A DNA stretch of 64,000 nucleotides from AC-51 sp963749895 (lineage in GTDB: Bacteria; Actinomycetota; UBA4738; HRBIN12): positions 372,001 to 436,000 of the forward strand of contig CAVVOG010000003.1 of assembly GCA_963749895.1 (NCBI GenBank). Reading direction: 5' to 3'. Positions 25,476 through 34,812 of this stretch are shown in pieces. Positions within the stretch are counted from its first letter, which is position 1, and each line of letters begins with the position of its first letter. A program made the translations under genes and the position numbers. A model generated the notes under the pieces. It was not told where the DNA came from. It did no database searches and saw nothing but the letters and a program-made list of their open reading frames with translations.

Positions 25476-27422
25476 GTGGACAAGGCGTCGTCTCGGCTCC
25501 GCGTGCTGGCCGTGCTGGTGGCGGTGATGTTCATCGCGCTCACCACCCGGTTGTGGTTCCTCCAGGTGCTGGCCGCGCCCGAGCTGAACCGCAGGGCCCG
25601 CGACAACAGGGTGTCGTTCGAGTACACGAACCCGCTCCGGGGTCGCATCCTGGACGCATCGGGCGATCCGATCGTCGAGAACCGGTCCGCCCTCGAGGTC
25701 CGGGTGAACCGCCAGGAGCTCGGGGACGATGCGGAGGCCGTCGTGCTGCGGCTCGCACGGCTGCTCGACGTTCCCGTCGCGGACCTCGTCCAGGAACTCC
25801 AGGACCCCCGGTACCTGCCGATCCAGGCGATCCCGGTCGCCGAGTTCGTCGAGACGAGGCCGACCACACCGGGTGAGATCACGATAGGGGAACGGGTGGC
25901 CGCCTACATCGCGGAGCACCGGCGACTCTTCCCCGGGGTCACCGTTGAGCCGGCGAGCGTGCGCTCCTACCCGCACCAGCGGCTCGCGGCGCACATCCTG
26001 GGCTGGGTGGGGTTGATCACCGCGGAGGATCTCGAAGCGCTCGGAGGCAAGGGCGACTACGGCGGCAACGACGTGATCGGTCGAGCCGGGATCGAGAAGA
26101 TCTACGAGAAGTTCCTGCGTGGTGAGAAGGGCGTCCGTCGCTACGTCGTGAACGCCGACGGGGAGATCCTGCGGTCGCTCGCGGAGGTTCCACCGCAGGC
26201 AGGGTCCGACGTGAAGCTCAACATCGAGATCGACGATCAGCTGGCCGCCGAGACGGCGCTCGCCGAGGGTCTCGAGCGCGCTCGGGGTCTGACGGACTCC
26301 CAGGGGCGACAGATACGTGCGAACGCCGGCGTCGTGATCGTGATGGATGCCGACACGGGGGCGATCCGCGCGACCGCGTCCTTCCCGACGTACAACCCGG
26401 CCTGGTACGTGAGAGGGCTCACGAAGATGCAGCGTGCGTACCTCGAGAACGAGGAGCTGGCACCGTCGCTGAACCGTACGATCCAGCCCTACGTCCCTGG
26501 CTCCACGTACAAGCCGATCACAGCCCTCGCGGCGATCCACGAGGGCGTCGCCTCGACGTCCGGGGCCTACCTGTGCAGCTCCGACTACACGCATCCGGGC
26601 GACACCTCGGGTGCGGTCTTCACGAACTGGGCGGAATCGAACACGTACATGTCGGTCGCGGAAGCGCTGCGCGTGTCGTGCGACACGGTCTTCTACCGGT
26701 TCGGCTCGGCCTTCTACGAGCGCTACGTCGACAACCAGCTGGCCGCTGATGCGCAACCGCTCCAAGACGACCTTCGGACGTGGGGATTCGGGGAGCCGAC
26801 CGGCGTGGACATGCTCGGGGAGGAGGAGGGCCTCGTGCCGGATGCCGCCTGGGCCGAGACGCGCCCGGACCTGTTCGAGTACGGCTGGATCCCCGGAGGG
26901 GACATCCTGACGATGATCGGGGCCACGTACCCGACGGCGAGCCCGATCCAGATGGCACAGGCGTACGCGGCGATCGCGAACGGCGGGAGGCTCTGCCGCC
27001 CCACGCTGATCGACGAGGTCGTCGCCCCCGACGGGTCGCGGGTGCGAGACATCAAGCCGAAGTGCGATCGACAGCTCCCGTACTCCCAAGCGGAGCTCCA
27101 GTACGTCCGCAACGCCCTGTCGCAGGTGACGATCAGCGGCACCGCGAACTGCGCGTTCGAGGGGTTCCCGCTGTCGCAGGTCCCCGTGATGGGCAAGACC
27201 GGGACGGCCGAGCGTGGATCGCCGCAGTTCCAGGACACGTCGTGGTTCGGCGCCATGGTGGGTCCCGTCGACGACCCTGAGTACGTCGTGATCACGATGG
27301 TCGAGCAGGGTGGGTTCGGCGGTCAGGTCGCCGCGCCGATCACCCGCGACGTGATCGAGCGGATCGAGGGGCTCGAGGACTCGCCCCGGCCGGGGTGTGC
27401 CGCGGTGGAGGTGGACGGCTGA
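25476..27422 (+). CDS. mrdA: Penicillin-binding protein 2
   Basis: 648 residues, a monofunctional class B PBP that cross-links side-wall peptidoglycan. One N-terminal membrane anchor (about 8-28), dimerisation/pedestal region to about 270, then transpeptidase domain. S-T-Y-K (catalytic Ser) lies in YVPGSTYKPITALAA near 340, the SxN position reads S-C-D in VSCDTVFYRFG, and K-T-G is in VMGKTGTAERG near 570. GTG start immediately after the mreD stop; the final A of its TGA is the first base of the rodA ATG. Confidence 0.94.
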   Translation: MDKASSRLRVLAVLVAVMFIALTTRLWFLQVLAAPELNRRARDNRVSFEYTNPLRGRILDASGDPIVENRSALEVRVNRQELGDDAEAVVLRLARLLDVPVADLVQELQDPRYLPIQAIPVAEFVETRPTTPGEITIGERVAAYIAEHRRLFPGVTVEPASVRSYPHQRLAAHILGWVGLITAEDLEALGGKGDYGGNDVIGRAGIEKIYEKFLRGEKGVRRYVVNADGEILRSLAEVPPQAGSDVKLNIEIDDQLAAETALAEGLERARGLTDSQGRQIRANAGVVIVMDADTGAIRATASFPTYNPAWYVRGLTKMQRAYLENEELAPSLNRTIQPYVPGSTYKPITALAAIHEGVASTSGAYLCSSDYTHPGDTSGAVFTNWAESNTYMSVAEALRVSCDTVFYRFGSAFYERYVDNQLAADAQPLQDDLRTWGFGEPTGVDMLGEEEGLVPDAAWAETRPDLFEYGWIPGGDILTMIGATYPTASPIQMAQAYAAIANGGRLCRPTLIDEVVAPDGSRVRDIKPKCDRQLPYSQAELQYVRNALSQVTISGTANCAFEGFPLSQVPVMGKTGTAERGSPQFQDTSWFGAMVGPVDDPEYVVITMVEQGGFGGQVAAPITRDVIERIEGLEDSPRPGCAAVEVDG

Positions 27423-28564
27423 TGGACATCGTCGCCGGTCGCGTCTGGTCCGACGAGCGCCGACCGATCCGCCACGTCGACTGGTTCTTGATCGCCCTCG
27501 TGATCGCCATGGTGGTCTTCGGGCAGTTCCTCCTGTACTCGGCCACGAACCAGACCCTCCGGCAGGACGGGCTCGACCCGTTCGCGCGCGTGAACAAGCA
27601 GGTCGTCGCGGCCTTGATCGGGCTGGCGCTGGCCATGGTGATCGCGACCTTCGACTACCGGTTCTTCAAGGTGTACGCGGGGTTCCTGTACGCAGGAACG
27701 ATCGTGCTGATGGCCCTGCTGCTCGTGCCGGGCGTCGCGTCCGACACCGGCGCCTATATCGACATCCCCGGGTTCGATCTGATGCAGATCACGCCGCCGG
27801 AGTTCGCGAAGCTGGGGGTGCTCGTGATGGTGGCGGCATACCTGTCCGAGCTGCGTGCGCCGCAGCCGGACGCGCGCGACGTGCTCCAGGTCGTCCTGTA
27901 CGCGGGGTTGGGTATCGGTCTGATGGTCGCGAACGTCGAGATCGGCAGCGCGATCGCGCTTACCGCGATGGTCGTGGCGGTCCTCGTCGTCGCGGGCGCG
28001 CGCGGCAAGCACCTGGCCGTCCTGGCGCTGGCGTCTCTCGTGCTGATCGTGCTGGCGTTCCAGCTGCACGTGATACAGGAGTACCAACTCGACCGGATGC
28101 GGGTGTTCGTGGCCCCCGAGTCGGTGAGCGACGACGTCCGCTACAACCTCGACCAGTCGCTGATCGCGGTCGGCTCGGGGGGGCTGCTCGGCAAGGGGTA
28201 CCTGACGGGGACCCAGACGAGCCTCGACTACGTCCCCGAACAGCACACCGACTTCATCTTCACGGCCGCGGCGGAGGAGTTCGGGTTCGTGGGCTCGCTG
28301 TTCGTGCTCCTGCTGTTCGGGTTGCTGCTGTGGCGGTCGATCCGTATCGCGTACCTGTCGAAAGACCCGTTCGGCACGTACGTGGCCTCGGGCATCGCGA
28401 TGATGTTCGCGATCCAGATGTTCGTGAACATCGGCATGGTGATCGGGATCATGCCGATCACGGGGATCCCACTGCCGTTCCTCAGCTACGGCGGCTCGTC
28501 GATGTTGGCCAGCTTCATCGCGATCGGGGTGCTCGAGAGCATCCACATGCGCCGCTTCAAGTGA
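27422..28564 (+). CDS. rodA: Peptidoglycan glycosyltransferase RodA
   Basis: 380 residues, a SEDS glycan polymerase with about ten membrane helices, paired with PBP2. Signatures: FDYRFFK near 77, IDIPGFDLMQITPPEFAKL near 114, YNLDQSLIAVGSGGLLGKG near 240, QHTDFIFTAAAEEFGF near 275 and LPFLSYGGSSMLASF near 355. The ATG at 27422 shares one base with the mrdA stop; an earlier in-frame start at 27395 would lie inside mrdA and is less likely. The last eight bases overlap the convergent kinase gene. Confidence 0.94.
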   Translation: MDIVAGRVWSDERRPIRHVDWFLIALVIAMVVFGQFLLYSATNQTLRQDGLDPFARVNKQVVAALIGLALAMVIATFDYRFFKVYAGFLYAGTIVLMALLLVPGVASDTGAYIDIPGFDLMQITPPEFAKLGVLVMVAAYLSELRAPQPDARDVLQVVLYAGLGIGLMVANVEIGSAIALTAMVVAVLVVAGARGKHLAVLALASLVLIVLAFQLHVIQEYQLDRMRVFVAPESVSDDVRYNLDQSLIAVGSGGLLGKGYLTGTQTSLDYVPEQHTDFIFTAAAEEFGFVGSLFVLLLFGLLLWRSIRIAYLSKDPFGTYVASGIAMMFAIQMFVNIGMVIGIMPITGIPLPFLSYGGSSMLASFIAIGVLESIHMRRFK

Positions 28565-29774
28565 GGTCGGCCACCGGCGCGATCCCGGCCGCGACGCGCC
28601 ACACGAAGACCGACCCCTGAGGACCGCTCGACTCCAGGCCGACGTCACCGTCCATCGAGCGCGCCCACAGTCGGGCGAGGCTCAGTCCGAGTCCCACCCC
28701 CTGATGGGTCCGGGTCAGCAGGTCCTCCTCCTGTTCGAGCGGCTCGAAGATGCGAGCGACCGCCACCGGGTCGACCCCCGGTCCGTGGTCGATCACGCGG
28801 ATCGCGGCGCCCTCGGTGGTCGCGGTCACCTCGACCACGACCTCGGTCGGATCTTCCGACAGGGCCACGGCGTTGCTCACGAGCTCCTCCAGGATCTGCG
28901 CGCCCGCGGTCCGGTTCAGCGTGGCCATCACGGGGGCGTCGGGCGCGACCACGCGAACACGCGGGTGCCCGGCGGCCACGTCACGAGCGATGTCGCTCAG
29001 GTTCGCCCACTCCGTCAGGCCGGCCTCGACGGCCGCCTCGAAGCGTCGGACCAGCCGGGCGAGCCCTTCCGCGCGCTCGACGAGCGTGTCGACCGCGACG
29101 CTGAACTCCTCGGCAGACAACGTCCGCCGCTGCAGCGTCTGCGCGACGCCGAGGACGACCGTGACAGGGGTGCGGAGCTCGTGGCCGAGCCGGCCTATCA
29201 GCTGCTGGCGACGGGCCGCGCGCTCGAGCAACGCCTCCTGCGATGCCTCGAGCTGCCGGGCCCGGCGTCGCTCGCGCTCCAGCGCCTCGGTGAGCTCCTC
29301 GATCACGCTCGGCGTCACCTCCGGAGACAGGAGCGCTCCACCGGTCGCGGCTTCGCGGACCGCGTGGACGATCTCGTCGCCCGACGAATCCTTGAGCACG
29401 TACCCGGAGGCCCCCGCGACCAGCATGTCGCGGACCGCGCGCTGCTCCTCCATCCCCGTGAGGGCGACCACGCCGATCGTGGGGTCGAGCGCCTTCATCC
29501 GCCTGGTGGTCTCGATCCCGTCCATCCCGGGCATCCGCAGATCCATCAGGACCACGTCGGGCTGCAACCTCGGGACGAGGCCGAGGGCATCCTCACCGGA
29601 TCCGGCCTGGCCGACGACCTCCAGATCCTCACCGTCGAGGAGCGTGGCGAGCGACTCGCGGAAGCCCGCGTTGTCGTCGACGACCAAGACCCGGACGCGC
29701 GTGCGGGTTCGGGTCGACCCTCCGTCGAACGTGTCGGCGGAGGAAGGGGAAGGAGCCGCCGTTCGGAGGTCCAT
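28557..29774 (-). CDS. Receiver domain-histidine kinase fusion protein
   Basis: 405 residues, no membrane segment. Residues 25-145 are a NarL-type receiver with phosphoacceptor D78 in VVLMDLRMPGMDG and K128 in VLKDSSG. A coiled-coil linker (about 155-190) leads to a HisKA domain with H198 in GRLGHELRTPV, and then an HATPase_c domain (N box SNAV, DHGPGVDP, GVGLGLSLAR). Order is receiver first, kinase last, with no output or sensor domain. It may relay phosphate from or to a separate partner. The ATG at 29774 is the best start for the receiver; the open frame upstream to 30209 shows no homology. Confidence 0.8.
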   Translation of the reverse strand: MDLRTAAPSPSSADTFDGGSTRTRTRVRVLVVDDNAGFRESLATLLDGEDLEVVGQAGSGEDALGLVPRLQPDVVLMDLRMPGMDGIETTRRMKALDPTIGVVALTGMEEQRAVRDMLVAGASGYVLKDSSGDEIVHAVREAATGGALLSPEVTPSVIEELTEALERERRRARQLEASQEALLERAARRQQLIGRLGHELRTPVTVVLGVAQTLQRRTLSAEEFSVAVDTLVERAEGLARLVRRFEAAVEAGLTEWANLSDIARDVAAGHPRVRVVAPDAPVMATLNRTAGAQILEELVSNAVALSEDPTEVVVEVTATTEGAAIRVIDHGPGVDPVAVARIFEPLEQEEDLLTRTHQGVGLGLSLARLWARSMDGDVGLESSGPQGSVFVWRVAAGIAPVADLT

Positions 29775-30239
29775 CGTGTCGGAAGCATCGACGCCCAGGT
29801 GGCAGGTGGGTATCCGACAGGAGTGGGGTTCGACCCGGGGGACGCCCGTGTCGGCCGGATGGCCCACGGCATGGATCGCAGGGGGACGACATCTTGGTGC
29901 AACCCCTTCGCGGATCCGGCGTCCGCTGCTGCTATCCTCGGCCCAGACGTGCCCGCCGGGCGCTCGGTTCCGGCCGAGCGAACGAGCGGGGAAGCAGACC
30001 ATCGAGGAGGCGCGCACCTGGCGCCGGCCGACCCATCGAGGGCGAGCCGACGCGCCGGGTCGCAGGCGCCGGAACGGACACGACCGGGTGCGCGATGACG
30101 CACGGAGCCGGCCGCGCGGGGCGACCCGCAGCGCAGGCCCCGCAACGACACCGCTTCGCTCCGCCGCCGAGCGGCGAGCGTCGGCTCCTGACGTGACGCA
30201 TCCGGGCACGCCCCCTCGCAGATGAGCGAAGGGAGCTCT
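29775..30239. other. 465-base region without a gene, upstream of rne
   Basis: GC-rich region between the divergent kinase gene and rne. It holds a candidate -10 (TATCCT at 29933-29938) without a clear -35, and a stem-loop at 30157-30180 (CGCT and CGCCG pairing with CGGCG and AGCG, one bulge). I see no convincing coding sequence. It most likely carries the rne promoter and a long 5' leader, which in enterobacteria is where RNase E controls its own message. Confidence 0.5.
30157..30180 (+). other. Stem-loop in the rne 5' leader
   Basis: A nine-pair stem with one bulge around a CCGAG-type loop, 60 bases upstream of the rne start. It may be a processing or autoregulation structure; this is inferred from position only. 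Confidence 0.3.
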
Positions 30240-32420
30240 ATGGACAACGACACCGATGCCGCCCGTGCCGCGACGGCGCCGCGGGACGGATCGACGACGC
30301 CGGGCACACAGGCGAGCGGATCGGCCGCGGCGCAGGACGGCGCCACCTCGTCCGGGCAGAACGCAGGCACCGGAACGGGCTCAGGCAGCGGTTCAGGTAC
30401 CGGCACAGGCGCAGGCAGCGGCGCGACGCGTCGCCGTCGCCGTCGCGGTGGCCGTGGCCGCGGGGGCCGTGGCGGAGGAGGCGGCTCCGGGGGATCCAGC
30501 GCAGACGGCTCCGTAGGGTCGACCTCGACCTCCGGTGGCTCGATCACGCCAGCCGCAGAGGATGCCCGCGAGGGTGACCGGGGCGAGGTCCCCGAGAAGA
30601 CCGGGAAGACGGATGCGAAGGCCGACGCGCCGAAGCAGGGTGGGCAGCCGCGTCCCCGTCAGAGCCGCCCGAAGGCCGCCCTGCCGAAGGAGAACGTCAA
30701 GGCAGCTCTGCCCGAGCCGGCGAACGACGCGAGCGAGCCGACCGATACCAGCACGCCGAAGGCGGGTCCCGGGACCGGGGGTGGATCGGGTGAGGGCCCG
30801 TCCTCCCCGAAGCCACGTTCACGACGCCGCCGCGGAGGTCGAGGACGTGGCGGGAAGCCCAAGGCTCCGACGCCGGCGATCGACCAGGCGGAAGAGGACG
30901 TGGCGGATGGCCGGGTGACCCGGGCCACGCAACGTGACGATGCGATGCCCGAGAAGGCCCCGGCTCCTCGGCAGCCCCGATCGGGGAAGGGCCAGAGCCA
31001 GGGTCAGGGAGGTCGCGAGAAGGCAGCGAAGGCCGCAGCCGCGAGCGCCGCCGACGCCACGCTCGAGGAGCGTGTCGCCGCGGGGGGTCCCACCCGGGGG
31101 GTCAGATCGACGCGCTCGCGCACCGGCCGAGACGGCCGCCGCCGCCGCGAGTCCATCACGCCGCCGCCTCGCGCGACCGACAAGGTCATGGTGATCACCG
31201 AGCACGGCGAGCGTGACCAGATCGCGGTGCTCGAGGAGAACGTGCTCGTCCAGCACTACGTGACCCGGATCGGTGCGACGTCGATGGTCGGGAACGTCTA
31301 CCTCGGTCGCGTCCAGAACGTCTTGCCTGGTATGGAGGCCGCGTTCGTGGACGTGGGGCGCGGACGCAACGGCGTCCTGTACGCCGGCGAGGTGAACTAC
31401 GACCCGGCCGACGTCGAGGGGCCTGCGCCCCGGATCGAGCAGCTGTTGAAGCCCGGCCAGGCCGTGATGGTCCAGGTCACGAAGGATCCGATGGGCGGCA
31501 AGGGCGCTCGTCTGACCGCGAACCTGAGCCTCGCCGGCCGGTACCTCGTGCTCGCCCCGGACCAGAACCTCCAGGGGATCAGCCGGCGACTCGGTGACGA
31601 CGCGCGCAAGCGACTCAAGGCGATGCTGAAGCGCGTGAAGCCGCCAGAGCACGGGGTGATCGTGCGGACCGCGGCCGAAGGTGTGAGTGAGGCCGTGTTG
31701 GAGACCGACCTTCGTCGCCTGCTGTCGATCTGGGACCGGATCGAGTCGAACGCCAAGAAGATGAAGGCTCCGTCGGTGCTCTACGAGGAGCCCGAGCTCA
31801 CGGTCCGGGCCGTCCGCGACCTCTTCACCGACGAGGAGTTCAAGGCGCTCGTGACCGATTCGCCGCGGGTCCACGGTGAGGTGATGGAGTACCTGGGCGA
31901 GGTCGCGCCGGACCTGGCCGAGAAGGTGCACCTGCACGGCGGCCCGCTCCCTGCGTTCGAGGAACACCGTGTCGTCGAGCAGATCCACAAGGCGCTCGAC
32001 AAGAAGGTCTGGCTCCCGTCCGGCGGCTACCTGTTCATCGAGCGCACCGAGGCGATGACGATCGTCGACGTGAACACCGGCAAGAGCGTCGGCAAGACGA
32101 ACCTCGAGGAGACGGTCGTGAACACGAACCTCGAGGCGGCTCGCGAGGTCGCGCGGCAGCTCCGCCTGCGGGACATCGGCGGGATCATCGTGATCGATTT
32201 CATCGACATGCTGCTCGAGAAGAACAAGAAGCAGGTCGAGGACACGATGCGTGAGGAGCTCGCCCGTGACAAGACCCGCTCACAGGTGTTCGAGATCGGC
32301 CCCCTCGGTCTGATGCAGGTGACCCGCAAGCGGGTATCCTCGGGTCTCGTCGAATCGTTCTCGGAGACGTGCCCCACCTGCGAGGGCCGGGGCTTCCTCC
32401 TCACCTACGACGTGGACTGA
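30240..32420 (+). CDS. rne: Ribonuclease E/G family endoribonuclease
   Basis: 726 residues from the ATG at 30240, chosen because AGGGAG lies four bases before it; an in-frame ATG at 30222 has no ribosome site. About 300 N-terminal residues are low-complexity: Gly/Ser/Thr runs, RRRRRR and GRGRGG blocks, then Pro/Lys/Arg-rich sequence. The S1 domain follows (VMVITEHGERDQIAVLEE), then the RNase H-like and DNase I-like core with metal-binding Asp in VDVNTGKSVG and VIDFIDM, and the Zn-link CPTCEGRG near the end. It cleaves mRNA and rRNA precursors. Directly followed by rplU (19 bases). Confidence 0.93.
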   Translation: MDNDTDAARAATAPRDGSTTPGTQASGSAAAQDGATSSGQNAGTGTGSGSGSGTGTGAGSGATRRRRRRGGRGRGGRGGGGGSGGSSADGSVGSTSTSGGSITPAAEDAREGDRGEVPEKTGKTDAKADAPKQGGQPRPRQSRPKAALPKENVKAALPEPANDASEPTDTSTPKAGPGTGGGSGEGPSSPKPRSRRRRGGRGRGGKPKAPTPAIDQAEEDVADGRVTRATQRDDAMPEKAPAPRQPRSGKGQSQGQGGREKAAKAAAASAADATLEERVAAGGPTRGVRSTRSRTGRDGRRRRESITPPPRATDKVMVITEHGERDQIAVLEENVLVQHYVTRIGATSMVGNVYLGRVQNVLPGMEAAFVDVGRGRNGVLYAGEVNYDPADVEGPAPRIEQLLKPGQAVMVQVTKDPMGGKGARLTANLSLAGRYLVLAPDQNLQGISRRLGDDARKRLKAMLKRVKPPEHGVIVRTAAEGVSEAVLETDLRRLLSIWDRIESNAKKMKAPSVLYEEPELTVRAVRDLFTDEEFKALVTDSPRVHGEVMEYLGEVAPDLAEKVHLHGGPLPAFEEHRVVEQIHKALDKKVWLPSGGYLFIERTEAMTIVDVNTGKSVGKTNLEETVVNTNLEAAREVARQLRLRDIGGIIVIDFIDMLLEKNKKQVEDTMREELARDKTRSQVFEIGPLGLMQVTRKRVSSGLVESFSETCPTCEGRGFLLTYDVD

Positions 32421-32439
32421 TCGAAAGGAACCTGAGGCG

Positions 32440-32748
32440 ATGTATGCGGTGATCAAGACCGGCGGCAAGCAGCACAAGGTCCAGGCCGGCGACGTGATCG
32501 AGATCGAGAAGGTCGTCGTCGAAGGCGAGACCCTGACCTTCCAGCCGCTGCTGGTCGTCGAGGACGACGGCACGACCCACGCCGGGCAGGCCGCGTCGAA
32601 GGCGACGGTTACCGCGACGCCCCTCGGTGAGACGAAGGGCGACAAGGTGAAGATCTTCAAGTACCGACCGAAGACCGGGTATGCGAAGCGTGGCGGTCAC
32701 CGCCAGCAGCTGACCCTGATCGAGATCCAGGACGTGAAGCTGGGCTGA
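32440..32748 (+). CDS. rplU: 50S ribosomal protein L21
   Basis: 102 residues, the standard size. MYAVIKTGGKQHKVQAGDVI at the start and KIFKYRPKTGYAKRGGHRQ at 67-85 are the L21 signatures for 23S rRNA binding. It begins 19 bases after rne, with GAAAGGAA upstream, and precedes rpmA. The rne-rplU-rpmA-obgE order is typical of actinobacteria. Confidence 0.97.
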   Translation: MYAVIKTGGKQHKVQAGDVIEIEKVVVEGETLTFQPLLVVEDDGTTHAGQAASKATVTATPLGETKGDKVKIFKYRPKTGYAKRGGHRQQLTLIEIQDVKLG

Positions 32749-32764
32749 AGCCCGGCTCGTTCGG

Positions 32765-32770
32765 TACGCT
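32765..32770 (+). promoter_or_regulatory. Candidate -10 element before rpmA (TACGCT)
   Basis: TACGCT lies nine bases before the rpmA ATG, and the gap itself contains GGAGG. It could give an extra rpmA transcript that is nearly leaderless. Confidence 0.35.
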
Positions 32771-32779
32771 GGAGGACCT

Positions 32780-33031
32780 ATGGCACACAAGAAGGGCGGC
32801 GGCTCGTCCCGCAACGGCCGCGATTCGAACCCCAAGCGCCTCGGCGTGAAGGCCTACGGCGGCCAGACGGTCACCGCGGGCTCGATCATCGTGCGCCAGC
32901 GCGGCACGAAGATCCACCCCGGCGAGGGCGTGGGCAAGGGTGGCGACGACACGCTGTTCGCCACGCGTCACGGCGTCGTGACCTTCACCGAATCTCGCGG
33001 CCGCAAGTACGCGACGATCGTCCAGGCCTAG
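32780..33031 (+). CDS. rpmA: 50S ribosomal protein L27
   Basis: 83 residues. The N-terminus MAHKKGGGSSRNGRDSNPKR reaches the peptidyl transferase centre in bacterial ribosomes. There is no cleavable N-terminal extension of the Firmicutes type. GGAGG four bases upstream of the ATG. Its TAG stop forms a shared CTAG with the convergent PH-like gene. Confidence 0.97.
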   Translation: MAHKKGGGSSRNGRDSNPKRLGVKAYGGQTVTAGSIIVRQRGTKIHPGEGVGKGGDDTLFATRHGVVTFTESRGRKYATIVQA

Positions 33032-33465
33032 CCGGGCGCACCGTCTCGCGCCGCGATCACCTTCGATCGCACCTCGTCGACCCACGCCTGGATCGTGGGT
33101 TTGAGCACGGTCCCCTTGGTCGACAGGTACCCGGTGTTGTCTCGCTGTTGCCGACGCTTCGAGGGGCGTCGCCGCGTCGCTTCCCGCAGGGAGAGCGTCG
33201 CGGGGTCCGGGGGTCCCAGCGGGGGAGGCTCGGCGAAGTAGAAGGCGGTCTCGCCCAGCGACACGTCCCGGTGCCGTACGAGCAGGATCGGCGACATCCG
33301 CTGGCGCCTCGCTCGATCGATCCCGGAGAAGGCGATCGATGTCGTCTCACCGTCGAGATCTTCGAACACGAGGCCGTCGTCCGTCAGCGTGAGCGTCCCT
33401 TCCACGTCGACGGGATCTCGACCACGACGCAGCTCGACCTTCCACACGGCGACCGGCTCGGGCAT
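33028..33465 (-). CDS. Hypothetical protein, PH-like N-terminal part
   Basis: 145 residues, soluble. The first half (VAVWKVELRRGRDPVDVEGTL to about residue 75) has the strand pattern of a small PH-like or GRAM-like barrel, with DDGLVFEDLDG and a TTSIAFSGIDRARRQR turn. The second half is basic (RRRPSKRRQQRDNTGYL) and ends in a helix (IQAWVDEVRSKVIAARD). No family is firmly recognised. The ATG at 33465 is the only one giving a globular start; no ribosome site is seen. It shares CTAG with rpmA. Confidence 0.6.
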   Translation of the reverse strand: MPEPVAVWKVELRRGRDPVDVEGTLTLTDDGLVFEDLDGETTSIAFSGIDRARRQRMSPILLVRHRDVSLGETAFYFAEPPPLGPPDPATLSLREATRRRPSKRRQQRDNTGYLSTKGTVLKPTIQAWVDEVRSKVIAARDGAPG

Positions 33466-33540
33466 GGGTCCATCTTGGCGGGTCGTCGATCGGACGACCA
33501 CCGAAGACGGACCGCGGGCCGGGCGTGCGCGGGCGACCAC

Positions 33541-33546
33541 TAGGCT
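33541..33546 (+). promoter_or_regulatory. Leaderless-type -10 element of obgE (TAGGCT)
   Basis: TAGGCT ends six bases before the obgE ATG at 33553; no ribosome site lies in between. Confidence 0.5.
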
Positions 33547-33552
33547 GGGGAC

Positions 33553-34812
33553 ATGACGTTCGTCGACGAGTGCACGCTCTGGGTACAGGCGGGTCGTGGG
33601 GGGGACGGCTCGGCGTCTCGGCATTCCGAGCCGTTCAAGCCCAAGGGCGGGCCCGACGGCGGCCACGGCGGCGCCGGCGGGTCGGTGGTCTTCGAGGTGT
33701 CCTCCGGGGTCCACGACCTCGGCTGGCTCGCGGATCATCCGCACCAACGCGCGGAGAGCGGCGGACCGGGACGCTCGGCGCGCCGCGACGGTGCGACCGG
33801 GAAGGACCTCGTGATCTCGGTGCCCGACGGGACGGTCGTCTCCGACGAAGAGGGGCTGCTCGCCGACCTCGTGGGAGAGGGATCGCGCGCGGTCGTGGCC
33901 CAGGGGGGCCGCGGCGGTCGCGGGAACGCCGAGCTCGCGAGCAACCGGAACAAGCTGCCGCGCGTGGCCGAGCCCGGCGAGGAGGGCGATGCGCGGCGGT
34001 TGCACGTCGAGGTGCGCACGGTCGCCGACGTGGGGCTGGTGGGCCTCCCGAACGCCGGCAAGTCGACGCTGCTGAGTCGTATGACCGCAGCGCGCCCGAA
34101 GATCGCGAACTACCCCTTCACGACGCTCACGCCGAACCTGGGGGTCGCCGGCGGCGACGGAGAACGCTTCGTCATCGCCGACGTCCCCGGGCTGATCGAA
34201 GGCGCGCACGAAGGCAGGGGGCTCGGTCATCGGTTCCTCCGCCACGTGGTCCGTTGCCGCGCGCTCGTCCTGGTGGTCGACCTGTCGAGCGACGATCCGG
34301 GTGGAGACCTCGGGGTGCTGCGCGCCGAGCTCAACGCCTACGACCCCGAGCTGGGTGCGCGCCCCGCGATCGTCGTCGGGACGAAGGCCGACCTGGTCGA
34401 CGACCCGGGCGGCGCTGCAGCCGGGCTCGGACCCGACGCGCTGGTCGTGTCAGCGATGACGGGGGAGGGCGTCGATCCGCTGCTCGATCGCGTCGGGCTG
34501 CTCGCCCGCGAGGCTGCGGCCGCCGCGCCCGAGCGGCGCTCGTACGTGGTGCTGCGACCGGGGAAGCCACGCTTCACGGTCACGCGTGACGACGCGGGCA
34601 GGTTCCACGTGAAGGGACGCAACGTGGAGCGCTGGGTGATGGAGACCGACCTCGACGATGAGCGACAGGTCGAGCGGCTGCAGCAACGGCTCCGGAAGGA
34701 GGGTGTCGATCGACGTCTCGCCGCGATGGGTGCAGGTCCGGGGGACGAGATCGAGATCCGCGGGCGCGTCTTCGAGTACGTGCCCGACGAAGGAAGCGCC
34801 GGGGAGGCGTGA
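33553..34812 (+). CDS. obgE: GTPase Obg
   Basis: 419 residues. It has an N-terminal glycine-rich Obg fold (about 1-155, KPKGGPDGGHGGAGG). The GTPase domain carries G1 GLPNAGKST near 164, switch I NYPFTTLTPNLG, G3 DVPGLIEGAHEGRGLG and G4 as GTKADL rather than NKxD. A C-terminal OCT domain follows (about 330-410). It acts in 50S assembly and stress responses. A leaderless-type -10 lies six bases upstream. The end overlaps the next gene in GTGA. Confidence 0.95.
   Translation: MTFVDECTLWVQAGRGGDGSASRHSEPFKPKGGPDGGHGGAGGSVVFEVSSGVHDLGWLADHPHQRAESGGPGRSARRDGATGKDLVISVPDGTVVSDEEGLLADLVGEGSRAVVAQGGRGGRGNAELASNRNKLPRVAEPGEEGDARRLHVEVRTVADVGLVGLPNAGKSTLLSRMTAARPKIANYPFTTLTPNLGVAGGDGERFVIADVPGLIEGAHEGRGLGHRFLRHVVRCRALVLVVDLSSDDPGGDLGVLRAELNAYDPELGARPAIVVGTKADLVDDPGGAAAGLGPDALVVSAMTGEGVDPLLDRVGLLAREAAAAAPERRSYVVLRPGKPRFTVTRDDAGRFHVKGRNVERWVMETDLDDERQVERLQQRLRKEGVDRRLAAMGAGPGDEIEIRGRVFEYVPDEGSAGEA

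Noticed and set aside
28557..30209. 550-codon form of the receiver-kinase gene
   Set aside because: The extra 145 codons have Arg/Ala-rich shadow composition and no homology; the receiver begins soon after 29774.
30360..30500. Short tandem DNA repeats (GGC-AGC/ACC type) as a CRISPR or VNTR
   Set aside because: They are codon-level repeats of the Gly/Ser/Thr/Arg-rich arm of RNase E and have no spacer structure.
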